The notes under the pieces are model-generated. The model was not told the DNA's origin, ran no database searches, and saw only the letters and a list, made by a program, of their open reading frames with translations. 56,455 nt of DNA from a virus. Positions 8,110-15,204 of the stretch are shown here, piece by piece (position 1 is the stretch's first letter; each line of letters begins with the position of its first letter). A program made the position numbers and the translations under genes. The stretch spans positions 1-56,455 of IMG/VR virus record IMGVR_UViG_3300030117_005233, one strand, 5' to 3'.

Positions 8110-8378
8110 CAAAAAAAGAAAAAAAAGAATTTTTGAAAAACTATGATGATGGAAGCTTCATAAACGATAAAGGTATTAAAACTTATACAATATATAATAA
8201 CGATCATGTTCTAGAACAAGTCTTAGGACTAGCAAAATCCTATGGCCAATGGTGTAGTTGGGATCATAAAGAGATATGTTCAGACTTAAAAGAAGTATGG
8301 GATGTAGAAAAACCTGGCATGATTATAAAAGAATTTAATGAGATATTTAAAGATTATGTTCAACTAACATTTTTATAA
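8106..8378 (+). CDS. hypothetical protein in the clamp-loader operon
   Basis: About 90 residues from the ATG at 8106, which overlaps the gp44 stop as ATGA; the ATG at 8097 is equally in frame. It starts with a Lys-rich helix (MTKKEKKEFLKNY) and then a small mixed domain with several Trp (QWCSWDHKE, EVWDVEKPG). No family is recognised. It is transcribed with the replication genes. Confidence 0.55.
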   Translation: MTKKEKKEFLKNYDDGSFINDKGIKTYTIYNNDHVLEQVLGLAKSYGQWCSWDHKEICSDLKEVWDVEKPGMIIKEFNEIFKDYVQLTFL

Positions 8379-8390
8379 AGGAGAAAAATA

Positions 8391-8594
8391 ATGGCGTGGT
8401 ATGAAAAAGGAAGTCTATTGGACAAGTTTATCAAAACACTTGATAAGTGGGCCGGCAATACAGGAGAACCAAACTTCGAAGAACTGACAAAAACAGAATT
8501 AGAAGAGTATGGTCGTACTATTGGTATTGAATTAGACAAAAGAAAAAAGAAAGCTACCTTGATTAAAGAATTACATCAAGCTCGCGGTGAATAA
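8391..8594 (+). CDS. small protein with SAP/HeH-like helical motif
   Basis: 67 residues, with AAAGGAGA before the ATG. Residues 30-64 (LTKTELEEYGRTIGIELD then KRKKKATLIKEL) have the helix-extension-helix pattern of SAP/HeH modules, which bind nucleic acids in several phage proteins. The first 25 residues carry aromatic and basic positions. The stop overlaps the next GTG. The domain call is an inference from pattern only. Confidence 0.55.
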   Translation: MAWYEKGSLLDKFIKTLDKWAGNTGEPNFEELTKTELEEYGRTIGIELDKRKKKATLIKELHQARGE

Positions 8595-8769
8595 TACTAG
8601 TATAAAAGTTATTGTTTGGAGATTATTATCTATTACATGTTATATAATCGCAGCTAGAACTTGGTTTGGAGATTGGCATGTTACTGGTTTTGGCTTAACA
8701 ATGGCAGCAATAATGACATATGTGCATTATCTTTTTGAGAAAGTGTGGGTAAGATTTGAGTCCGTTTGA
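8587..8769 (+). CDS. DUF2061-like membrane protein
   Basis: 60 residues from a GTG start overlapping the previous stop. It has two probable membrane segments and ends with YVHYLFEKVWVRF, resembling the HERVW-type ending of DUF2061 proteins; the start (IKVIVWRLLSITCY) also fits that family. DUF2061 proteins occur in marine bacteria and some phages with unknown function. It is embedded between replication genes and overlaps the gp62 start. Confidence 0.6.
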   Translation: MNNTSIKVIVWRLLSITCYIIAARTWFGDWHVTGFGLTMAAIMTYVHYLFEKVWVRFESV

Positions 8770-9139
8770 TTATTTAAATTCAATAAACTTGACAAAGAAA
8801 AATCTTATAGTTGATGAACAATCTGAAAAGGATTATGTTCCTTTTATTGTTAATCGAGGATTAGGTTATTTTTCTGATACGGTTTTACTTGCTAATGAGA
8901 TGAATGTTAATTGTAATTTAGATAGTAAGATGCAGTATGATTTTCTAAGGAGTACCGTGAAAAAGAGAAAGAGATTTAGTAAATGGTTAAAAGCAGATGA
9001 CGATGAAAAGATTGATATTATTTGTAAGTATTTTGGTTATAGTCGCAGTGTTGCTAAATCTGTCGTTGATTTATTTGATGAGCAAACTATCGATATACTA
9101 AAGAAAAGATTAGACAAAGGTGGCTCATACAGGAAGTAA
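8756..9139 (+). CDS. 62: clamp loader small subunit (gp62-like)
   Basis: 127 residues from a TTG codon that overlaps the DUF2061-like gene by 14 bases. The segments MSPFDYLNSI, DYVPFIVNRGLGYFSD and KKRKRFSKW match the conserved pattern of gp62 in marine T4-like phages, which are shorter than T4 gp62 (187). One copy of gp62 joins four gp44 subunits in the clamp loader. Position after gp44 and before regA matches T4 order. Confidence 0.8.
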   Translation: MSPFDYLNSINLTKKNLIVDEQSEKDYVPFIVNRGLGYFSDTVLLANEMNVNCNLDSKMQYDFLRSTVKKRKRFSKWLKADDDEKIDIICKYFGYSRSVAKSVVDLFDEQTIDILKKRLDKGGSYRK

Positions 9140-9143
9140 TTTA

Positions 9144-9151
9144 TATAAATA
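9144..9151 (+). promoter_or_regulatory. late-type TATAAATA motif before regA
   Basis: Exact TATAAATA five bases before the ATG at 9157, the same spacing as at 2060 and 36646. It predicts a leaderless regA transcript late in infection in addition to read-through from the clamp operon. Confidence 0.5.
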
Positions 9152-9156
9152 CTTCT

Positions 9157-9585
9157 ATGAATGATGAAATTATAGAATGGTCACCTGATGATATGTTAGA
9201 AATATCATTAAACGAACCTGATGATTTTCTTAAGATTAAAGAGACTTTAACCAGAATTGGTGTAGCTTCTAGAAGAGAAAACAATACTCTGTTTCAGAGT
9301 TGTCATATACTTCATAAGCAAGGGCACTATTTTATTACCCACTTTAAAGAGTTATTTTTATTAGACGGTAAGCCATCTAATTTAACAGAGAATGATATAG
9401 CACGAAGAAATACTATAACTTCTTTACTCTCTGATTGGGGACTATTAGGAATAGTTAATAAAGATTCAATGCAAGCATTTGCAGAATTAAAACAAATTAA
9501 AATTATTCCTCATAGAGAAAAAGAAAACTGGATTTTGGAATCGAAATATTCTATAGGAAATTCTAAAGGTAGATCGTATTCCTAA
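9157..9585 (+). CDS. regA: RegA translational repressor
   Basis: 142 residues, longer than T4 RegA (122). The core matches the family: KIKETLTRIGVAS, then LFQSCHILHKQGHYFITHFK and WGLLGIV. RegA binds start-codon regions of early mRNAs and blocks translation initiation. The N-terminus has about 15 extra residues before the usual start of similarity. No Shine-Dalgarno is present; a TATAAATA box lies five bases upstream. It closes the clamp-loader operon, as in T4. Confidence 0.85.
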   Translation: MNDEIIEWSPDDMLEISLNEPDDFLKIKETLTRIGVASRRENNTLFQSCHILHKQGHYFITHFKELFLLDGKPSNLTENDIARRNTITSLLSDWGLLGIVNKDSMQAFAELKQIKIIPHREKENWILESKYSIGNSKGRSYS

Positions 9586-9593
9586 TATAAATA
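9586..9593 (+). promoter_or_regulatory. late-type TATAAATA motif before the hsp20 gene
   Basis: Exact TATAAATA directly after the regA stop. The predicted leader to the ATG at 9656 is about 57 bases and holds a hairpin (9599-9621) and a strong AAGGAGG site. Confidence 0.5.
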
Positions 9594-9598
9594 AAATA

Positions 9599-9621
9599 GA
9601 AGATGCTCGAGTGAGGTCTTC
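9599..9621 (+). promoter_or_regulatory. hairpin in the hsp20 leader
   Basis: GAAGA (9599-9603) pairs with TCTTC (9617-9621), with an inner CTC/GAG and a four-base loop. There is no T-run, so it looks like a 5' stabiliser or regulatory hairpin rather than a terminator. Confidence 0.45.
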
Positions 9622-9655
9622 ATAACATATAACTTGCTTAATAAGGAGGCAAACA

Positions 9656-10129
9656 ATGACACAGTTCACAACTGCGGTGCTCGATTCTTTTTTCGATCAC
9701 CTACAACCCGATAATAGATTTATCGGAATGGATAACATCTACGACCGTATACAACGCGGTGTACAATATCACGACACAAACTTTCCTGTGTACAACGTGA
9801 TTCATGATAATAAAGAAGAAACATATACTATTGAGATAGCTCTTGCTGGTTACAGCCAAGATAATATCGATGTTACATTAGACGATCAAACATTGATTGT
9901 TAAAGGTGACAAAGGCGATGACGATCAAAATTATTTCCATAAGGGAATTGCTTATCGTAAGTTCGAAAAGCGATGGACTCTTGGTGAGTTTATGGTTGTA
10001 GACAATGCTTCTTTTGAAGACGGTTTACTTAAGATTTATTTAAGTAAAGTTATACCAGATGAAAAGAAACCACGTACCATTGAAATTAATGGTAAAAAAA
10101 GTAAAAAAAAGAGTGTACTTAAAGGTTAA
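9656..10129 (+). CDS. hsp20: Hsp20-family small heat-shock protein
   Basis: 157 residues. The alpha-crystallin core is visible: TYTIEIALAGYSQDNIDV, then LIVKGDKGD, then HKGIAYRKFEKRWTLGE and a final DGLLKIYLSKV strand. The end is basic (KKSKKKSVLKG). Small heat-shock proteins are widespread in marine T4-like phages and are thought to protect host or virion proteins from aggregation; here it sits between regA and gp43. AAGGAGG precedes the ATG. The gene end overlaps the promoter of the following RNA. Confidence 0.9.
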   Translation: MTQFTTAVLDSFFDHLQPDNRFIGMDNIYDRIQRGVQYHDTNFPVYNVIHDNKEETYTIEIALAGYSQDNIDVTLDDQTLIVKGDKGDDDQNYFHKGIAYRKFEKRWTLGEFMVVDNASFEDGLLKIYLSKVIPDEKKPRTIEINGKKSKKKSVLKG

Positions 10130-10142
10130 TATTTGGTATAAT
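10114..10142 (+). promoter_or_regulatory. promoter TGTACT-17-TATAAT for the structured RNA
   Basis: TGTACT (10114-10119), 17 bp ending TTTGG, TATAAT (10137-10142). It predicts a transcript start near 10149 and no long ORF follows for 310 bases. Confidence 0.8.
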
Positions 10143-10170
10143 ATATACTATAATTTAAAACACCGAAAGG

Positions 10171-10178
10171 TATAAATA
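10171..10178 (+). promoter_or_regulatory. late-type TATAAATA motif within the RNA region
   Basis: Exact TATAAATA about 16 bases before the first stable hairpin. It could give a second, late start for the same RNA, near 10184. Confidence 0.4.
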
Positions 10179-10429
10179 GATTATTAACAATTTGGTGAGA
10201 GCGACGGTTCTCACCTGGGTTTGGCTGAGCAGCAACCTGACATAAGTTGCAAGGCACCGCGGATCTGATCAACGGTCAAGTGATTGAGAGATGACGAGCG
10301 GGTACAAGTAGGATATTATAAAACAGGATTTGTGTTTCTGAAAGTCGTTGGTAACCCTGAGTCCAACAGCCCACCTTTTAAACAGAGGCAGGACCCGCGC
10401 CTCGTAAACTAAACGAAGGGGATCGACCT

Positions 10430-10457
10430 GAGCAAGTTGTAAAACTGCTCCTCTTTT
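10430..10457 (+). terminator. terminator-like hairpin before the oxygenase gene
   Basis: GAGCA (10430-10434) pairs with TGCTC (10446-10450), extended by GTT/AAC, followed by CTCTTTT. The T-run is moderate. It ends four bases before the ATG at 10461, so termination would block the downstream gene. Confidence 0.6.
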
Positions 10458-10460
10458 ATT

Positions 10461-11111
10461 ATGATAGAAAATATTTTCAGCATACCGATTTACAAAACGA
10501 TCATACAAGATTATCCAAAAGAAGCAATGATAGATCGTTGTAAAAAATATATTGCTGAAGCAAAACCTTGTGCAAAAAGTCTAACTCCTCGTGATTTAAA
10601 AGATACTAGAAGTTATTTTGGCGATACTTTTAACGGTGGGCAACTTCATAATTTTCCTGAATTTGATGTGCTAAATGATGCTATTAGTAAACATGTTAAA
10701 CTATATTTTGCAGATGCCACAGAAGATTTTTTAAGAGACTTAAACATTTATGCACAAAAGTCTTGGTTTGTTAGAGTAAAATCAGGTGGAAGTGTTGGAA
10801 TGCATTCTCATCCTAATGGTCATGTTAGTTGTGTTTTTTATATTGATGTGCCTGATAAGTGTGGTAAGTTATGTTTTTCTGCTCCAGAAAACTGTGTAAC
10901 AAATCTACCTATACCAATGGGATATGATGATTATGAAATAGTACCGCAAAACGGTATGTTAATTTTATTTCCATCATCATTAGAACATTACGTTTTAAAC
11001 TCAATGCCAGACATACCAAGATACTCGGTGTCTTATGACCTAATTTGTGCGACACCACTTCCAGAAGAGAACTATTGTTTAGATCCTTCTAATTGGAAAA
11101 AACTAAAATAG
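10461..11111 (+). CDS. 2OG-Fe(II) oxygenase family protein
   Basis: 216 residues. The centre contains GMHSHPNGHVSCVFYIDVP and later LILFPSSLEHYVLNS with RYSVSYDL, matching the double-stranded beta-helix of the putative 2OG-Fe(II) oxygenases (TIGR02466-like) frequent in marine phages. Candidate metal ligands are His in MHSH and His in LEHYV; the Arg of RYSVS would bind 2-oxoglutarate. The substrate is unknown; base, protein or glycan hydroxylation are possible. The ATG follows a terminator-like hairpin and has no Shine-Dalgarno, so expression may depend on the RNA upstream. Confidence 0.75.
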   Translation: MIENIFSIPIYKTIIQDYPKEAMIDRCKKYIAEAKPCAKSLTPRDLKDTRSYFGDTFNGGQLHNFPEFDVLNDAISKHVKLYFADATEDFLRDLNIYAQKSWFVRVKSGGSVGMHSHPNGHVSCVFYIDVPDKCGKLCFSAPENCVTNLPIPMGYDDYEIVPQNGMLILFPSSLEHYVLNSMPDIPRYSVSYDLICATPLPEENYCLDPSNWKKLK

Positions 11112-11114
11112 TTA

Positions 11115-11143
11115 TTTACTTTTATCCCAAGTTGTGATACTAT
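11115..11143 (+). promoter_or_regulatory. promoter TTTACT-17-TACTAT for DNA polymerase
   Basis: TTTACT (11115-11120), 17 bp, TACTAT (11138-11143), then nine bases to the ATG at 11153. The leader would be only about two to three bases long. Confidence 0.7.
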
Positions 11144-11152
11144 ATATAAGTT

Positions 11153-13624
11153 ATGAGTTACAAAAGTTTTTATACATCCGTAAATAGATACGGCCAGAAT
11201 ATTCTTTACCGCGGATATGACACCGAAGGCAAACCGGACATACGTAAAATTAAGTACCGTCCAACAATGTATGTTCCTTCTAAAAGTAAGAATCCCACAT
11301 GGCACGGACTAGATGGTACTCCTGTCGATCCTATCAAACTCGGCTCGATGCGTGAGTGCAAACAATTTATTGAAAGTTACGGTAAAATAGATAACTACAA
11401 TATCTATGGTAACACTCGACACGTTCATGGTTGTATTCAAGAAATGTATCCGAATACTATTCAAGCCGATACTAGTTTAATTAATGTAGTAACGTTTGAC
11501 ATCGAGACTGCAGTCGGTGACGGATTCCCAAGTCCAGATCAAGCGCAACAAGAGATTCTTGCAATAACTCTCAAGTCAAGTCGTAATAATAAGTACACAG
11601 TTTTCGGTCTAAAGCATTACGATCCAAAACTTAGTGAACTAGATCTTGAGATAGAATACTTTCGTTTCGATAACGAACATACTTTACTTTCTGCATTTGT
11701 TGAATGGTGGGAACAACCTTATCATTTACCTGATGTTATCACAGGTTGGAATACAAGATTCTTTGACATTCCTTACATGGTAAACCGTCTTGCTCGTGTT
11801 CTCGGTGAAGATGAAACTCGCAGACTTTCTCCGTGGAAAATGATTGAGCAAAGACAAATAAAACGTATGGGCCGTGAATCGATTGCGTTTGATATTATTG
11901 GTGTTCAGTCTCTTGACTACATGGATCTATTTCAAAAGTTTGCATACACTTACGGTAATCAAGAATCTTATTCTTTAAATCATATCTCGCATGTTGTTCT
12001 CGGTGATGAAAAGCTTGATTATTCTGACATCGGTACTTTTATGGAAGTGTATGATAATGATTTTCAAAAGTTTATTGATTACAACATCAAGGATGTAGAA
12101 CTCGTGCATCGTATCGATGAGAAACTTGGTTTGATCGATCTTGTTATGACGATGGCATATATGGCCGGTGTAAACTATTCCGATACTCTTGGTACAACTG
12201 CGATATGGGATTGTATTATCTTCCGTGAACTAATGCGTAAAAAAATTGCTGTTCCTCAACCGAAAGATCACAAGAAAGCTGCATTCGTTGGTGGTTATGT
12301 AAAAGATCCACATGTCGGAATGCATGATTGGGTTATGTCGTTTGACCTTAACTCTCTTTATCCGAATATTATTATTCAATATAATATGTCGCCAGAAACT
12401 TTGATTCGAATGCCTAACGCGATCGGCGCAAAGGCTGCAAACGGTGCGACGTTCCGTAAAGATAAGAAAGGTATTATTCCTGAGATTGTAGAAAAGATGT
12501 ACGAGACTCGTGTTTCTGTTAAGAAAGAAATGTTACAAGTTAAACAAGAGATCGAGAAAAATGGCACAACAGATCAGCTTGTTCGTAAAGCAAGTATTCT
12601 AGAAAACAAACAGATGTCTACAAAGATTCTTCTTAACTCTTTGTACGGTGCGATGGGTAATCGTTACTTTAGATACTTTGATTTGCAAGTTGCTGAAGGT
12701 GTAACTACTACAGGTCAGAAAGTAATTCAAGAAGGCGAAATTGCTATTAACAAATATCTTCAAAAAGTTATGGAAGATGATAAAGACAGAGTTATTGCAA
12801 TGGATACTGACTCTCTTTATATTGGCGTTGGTGATTTTATTGAAAAGTATCACCCTAACCATACGCCTGATGTCAATACTGATTATCTAAATAACTTTGC
12901 TGAACGAGCTTTAGAACCCGTGCTTGAAGCCGCATATGATAAATTTGCCAAAGATACCGATGCTTATGAAAATCGTATGGTCATGAAACGTGAAGCTATA
13001 GCTGATCGTGGTATCTGGACTGCAAAAAAACGTTATATCTTAAATGTTTATGACAACGAAGGTGTTCGATATGCGAAACCTAAGATTAAAGTTATGGGTA
13101 TCGAAGCTGTCAAGTCTTCTACTCCAGAAGTTTGTCGTGATGCAATGAAACAAATGTTCAAGATTATTGTGACAGGTGATGAAAGTAAAACTCAAGATGC
13201 GATTGCACAGTTCAAACAAGTATTCAAAAGTTTGCCTCCACATAAAATTGCGTTTCCTCGTGGTGTAAGTAACATTACAAACTATGCAGATAAAGTTCAC
13301 ATCTTTTCTAAAGGTACTCCGATTCACTCCCGTGGTGCTTTATTATTTAATTACTATGTCAAGAAAAATAATCTAGATAAAAAATATCGTCTTATTCAGA
13401 ACGGCGATAAGATTAAGTTCATTTATCTTCTTAAGAATAATGCTATGCGTCAGAATGTTATCTCATTTCCTGATGAGAATCTTCCGGAAGAACTTGGTCT
13501 ACATAATTACATCGATCACGAGTTACAGTTTCAAAAAACTTTTCTTGATCCGTTAGAAATTATTCTTAAATCTATCGGATGGAAAGCAGAACCGGTTGCA
13601 TCATTGGAGGACTTTTTCGCATGA
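11153..13624 (+). CDS. 43: family B DNA polymerase (gp43-like)
   Basis: 823 residues, somewhat shorter than T4 gp43 (898). The exonuclease I motif is FDIETA near residue 115. Polymerase motif A is DLNSLYPNIIIQYN (about 397), motif B is KILLNSLYGAMGN (about 485-498), and motif C is MDTDSLYIG (about 550). It replicates the phage genome with the gp45 clamp. All catalytic Asp residues visible in these motifs are present. The gene has its own promoter and almost no leader. Its last bases overlap the start of the PQ-loop gene (ATGA at 13621). Confidence 0.97.
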   Translation: MSYKSFYTSVNRYGQNILYRGYDTEGKPDIRKIKYRPTMYVPSKSKNPTWHGLDGTPVDPIKLGSMRECKQFIESYGKIDNYNIYGNTRHVHGCIQEMYPNTIQADTSLINVVTFDIETAVGDGFPSPDQAQQEILAITLKSSRNNKYTVFGLKHYDPKLSELDLEIEYFRFDNEHTLLSAFVEWWEQPYHLPDVITGWNTRFFDIPYMVNRLARVLGEDETRRLSPWKMIEQRQIKRMGRESIAFDIIGVQSLDYMDLFQKFAYTYGNQESYSLNHISHVVLGDEKLDYSDIGTFMEVYDNDFQKFIDYNIKDVELVHRIDEKLGLIDLVMTMAYMAGVNYSDTLGTTAIWDCIIFRELMRKKIAVPQPKDHKKAAFVGGYVKDPHVGMHDWVMSFDLNSLYPNIIIQYNMSPETLIRMPNAIGAKAANGATFRKDKKGIIPEIVEKMYETRVSVKKEMLQVKQEIEKNGTTDQLVRKASILENKQMSTKILLNSLYGAMGNRYFRYFDLQVAEGVTTTGQKVIQEGEIAINKYLQKVMEDDKDRVIAMDTDSLYIGVGDFIEKYHPNHTPDVNTDYLNNFAERALEPVLEAAYDKFAKDTDAYENRMVMKREAIADRGIWTAKKRYILNVYDNEGVRYAKPKIKVMGIEAVKSSTPEVCRDAMKQMFKIIVTGDESKTQDAIAQFKQVFKSLPPHKIAFPRGVSNITNYADKVHIFSKGTPIHSRGALLFNYYVKKNNLDKKYRLIQNGDKIKFIYLLKNNAMRQNVISFPDENLPEELGLHNYIDHELQFQKTFLDPLEIILKSIGWKAEPVASLEDFFA

Positions 13625-13887
13625 TAGAAAACATATTAGGATTTACATATAACTTTTGTTTTATTGTTTGTTATTGGCCACAGATCATAAAGGCGATAAA
13701 ACGAAAATCAATTAAGAACGTAAGCTTGTCATTATTTACATTATCTATTATTGGTTATGCAGCAGCAATAGGTTACACCATACTAAGAGTTGGCTTTGAC
13801 TTTTGGTGGTTATTTAATTATATTGCCTCTTGTGTTTCTGCAATTGCAATGGTAATAGTTTACTTTAAATATAGGAAAACAAGATGA
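13621..13887 (+). CDS. PQ-loop / SemiSWEET-like membrane protein
   Basis: 88 residues from the ATG that overlaps the gp43 stop; the gp43 3' end supplies GGAGG as ribosome binding site. Three membrane segments are visible. The first ends in CYWPQIIKAIKRKSIKNVS, the conserved PQ-loop signature with the P-Q pair and the following Ser-rich loop; the second is LFTLSIIGYAAAIGYTIL. Bacterial SemiSWEETs of this size dimerise to transport sugars. A transporter gene directly coupled to a phage DNA polymerase is unusual. The substrate cannot be told; a polar amino acid or sugar carrier is possible. Confidence 0.75.
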   Translation: MIENILGFTYNFCFIVCYWPQIIKAIKRKSIKNVSLSLFTLSIIGYAAAIGYTILRVGFDFWWLFNYIASCVSAIAMVIVYFKYRKTR

Positions 13888-14129
13888 ATCATAATATAAC
13901 AAAAGTGTACGAAGCAATAAGTACAATACTTGCAATTGCAGCTTCGTTATATCTATCAACAATGACGAACGACTCTAACATGTTAATTGTTTTTGGTTGT
14001 TTCTTTATTAGTTCAATTGCAGGCGTAATAGCATTTAGACGTCGTAAATTAGGATGGCCACTAACATTACAATATTATTTTTGTTTCGTAAATTTATTTG
14101 GTATAACAAGAACATTAGGATGGTTATGA
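13884..14129 (+). CDS. small membrane protein
   Basis: 81 residues, ATGA overlap with the PQ-loop gene. Two or three hydrophobic segments: TILAIAASLYLSTM, MLIVFGCFFISSIAGVIAF and LQYYFCFVNLFGI, with a basic RRRKLGW loop. The co-translation with a PQ-loop protein suggests a joint membrane role. No family recognised. Confidence 0.6.
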   Translation: MNHNITKVYEAISTILAIAASLYLSTMTNDSNMLIVFGCFFISSIAGVIAFRRRKLGWPLTLQYYFCFVNLFGITRTLGWL

Positions 14130-14284
14130 GGTATAATAAAGAAAAGAAAATAATAACTTTTATGGTTATACTATCAGTACTTGCTGTATTCATAGATGTA
14201 TCTTGGGGTATATACTTTGCAGTTATGACTAATGTACTTACTAATTACTTTGGACACTATACGAGGCATTACATAGATGGGTAA
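14126..14284 (+). CDS. small single-span membrane protein
   Basis: 52 residues from the ATG that overlaps the previous stop. A basic N-terminus (MRYNKEKKI) precedes a long hydrophobic segment (TFMVILSVLAVFID) and a second weaker one. It completes a run of three coupled membrane genes after gp43. A longer in-frame start inside the previous gene is less likely. Confidence 0.55.
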   Translation: MRYNKEKKIITFMVILSVLAVFIDVSWGIYFAVMTNVLTNYFGHYTRHYIDG

Positions 14285-14474
14285 AGGAATGACACCAAAG
14301 AAAGGATACAACGATAAGAAGTATAAAGATAATTATGATTCTATCGATTGGTCTAGCGTAAGAAAAAACTCTAAAGGACTTATGGGCTCTAAGACAAAAG
14401 TACATGAGGATAAAAGAAGGAAACAAATTGATAAGGAACATAAAAATGAGATGTACAACAGCGACAAAATTTGA
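14277..14474 (+). CDS. small basic hypothetical protein
   Basis: 65 residues, overlapping the preceding gene by eight bases. It is very Lys-rich and hydrophilic (MGKGMTPKKGYNDKKYKDNY) without Cys or membrane segments, consistent with a nucleic-acid-binding or intrinsically disordered protein. Its 3' end contains the promoter of the MazG-like gene. Confidence 0.55.
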   Translation: MGKGMTPKKGYNDKKYKDNYDSIDWSSVRKNSKGLMGSKTKVHEDKRRKQIDKEHKNEMYNSDKI

Positions 14475-14480
14475 TATAAT
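14452..14480 (+). promoter_or_regulatory. promoter TGTACA-17-TATAAT for the MazG-like gene
   Basis: TGTACA (14452-14457), 17 bp, TATAAT (14475-14480). AGGAGG follows directly (14481-14486), so it would lie upstream of the start of this promoter's own transcript but serve read-through mRNA. Confidence 0.8.
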
Positions 14481-14492
14481 AGGAGGCGTAGA

Positions 14493-14957
14493 ATGAGTGA
14501 TGATAGTGTTTGGATGTCTCATTTGCTAGGAGAATTAGAACCGGAGAAAAAAAATATGTGGTCAGAAGATATGAATATGATGCATGGACATTATGGCGTT
14601 CATGAATCAATAGAAAAAATGGATAAAGATACACTTCGTAAGTTTCTAAAGTTTAGAGCAGAATGTATTCAAGAAGAGGTAGATGAACTTGACCAAGCTG
14701 TTCGAGGTAGAGAAGTAGATGCAGAAGAAACTGTAGATGCTTTAATTGATATATGTGTATTTGCAATTGGAACTTTAGATTTATTTGGTGTAGACGCACA
14801 TAAGGCTTGGAGAGAAGTCTACGAAGCAAATATGAACAAAGAGATTGGAATTAAAAAAGAAAGACCAAATCCTTTTGGTTTGCCTGATTTAGTTAAACCA
14901 AAAGGATGGGCACCACCAATTCACATAGATAATCACGGAAAGTTGAGAGATTTATAA
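14493..14957 (+). CDS. mazG: MazG-like nucleotide pyrophosphohydrolase
   Basis: 154 residues. The helical core FLKFRAECIQEEVDELDQAV and ETVDALIDICVFAIGTLDL shows the ExxE...ExxD metal-binding pattern of the all-alpha NTP pyrophosphohydrolases (MazG/dUTPase-like). The C-terminal tail (PNPFGLPDLVKPKGW) is typical of marine phage versions. It may clean the dNTP pool, or lower (p)ppGpp as proposed for marine phage MazG. A promoter lies just upstream. Confidence 0.8.
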   Translation: MSDDSVWMSHLLGELEPEKKNMWSEDMNMMHGHYGVHESIEKMDKDTLRKFLKFRAECIQEEVDELDQAVRGREVDAEETVDALIDICVFAIGTLDLFGVDAHKAWREVYEANMNKEIGIKKERPNPFGLPDLVKPKGWAPPIHIDNHGKLRDL

Positions 14958-15085
14958 TGGGTACACCTTTTATAGGACAACACGATAAAGCACAAGTAAG
15001 TATGATACTATTCTTATCTTGGGCTAACTTTGCATTGATGATAATGCTAATTAGTTGGTTAGTGGTATGGACCAATCATCAATAA
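14957..15085 (+). CDS. small membrane protein (42 aa)
   Basis: 42 residues starting on the last base of the MazG stop (TAATG). A polar N-terminus (MGTPFIGQHDKAQVS) is followed by one long membrane segment, FALMIMLISWLVVW. Close packing with both neighbours supports it as a real gene. Function unknown. Confidence 0.5.
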   Translation: MGTPFIGQHDKAQVSMILFLSWANFALMIMLISWLVVWTNHQ

Positions 15086-15204
15086 ATTTATTTTATGGTA
15101 TACTTTTTATAATAGTAATACCTATGATGGTAACTATTAGTTTACAAATATTTGAAGATGATGACGTTAAAAAAGAAAGACAACTTAAATGGCATGATGA
15201 TTGA
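15067..15204 (+). CDS. small membrane protein (45 aa)
   Basis: 45 residues, overlapping the previous gene by 19 bases and ending in TGA inside the start region of the primase-like gene. One membrane segment (FYGILFIIVIPMMVTISL) is followed by an acidic then basic tail (EDDDVKKERQLKWHDD). Supported by packing and composition only. Confidence 0.45.
   Translation: MDQSSINLFYGILFIIVIPMMVTISLQIFEDDDVKKERQLKWHDD

Larger units (their letters stand above)
10149..10457 (+). ncRNA. putative structured non-coding RNA, about 300 nt
   Basis: This is the only gene-free stretch above 300 bases and is clearly richer in G and C than its surroundings. Visible helices are 10194-10200 with 10209-10215 (seven pairs); 10232-10236 with 10246-10250; a long-range helix 10294-10303 with 10393-10405 (ten pairs, one 3-base bulge); inside it 10347-10351 with 10363-10367. 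It begins at a strong promoter and ends in a terminator-like hairpin at 10430-10457. It could be a free RNA or a long 5' leader with a switch for the oxygenase gene. I could not match it to tmRNA, RNase P RNA, 6S or a group I intron. Confidence 0.6.

Noticed and set aside
10149-10457. tmRNA, RNase P RNA, 6S RNA or group I intron
   Set aside because: No alanine-tRNA-like ends, no RNase P core motifs, no long single bulged rod and no intron core or split gene around it.
15099-15104. TATACT after ATGG as another promoter of the same family
   Set aside because: No T[G/T]TAC[A/T] box occurs 17 bp upstream, and the site lies within a small gene.
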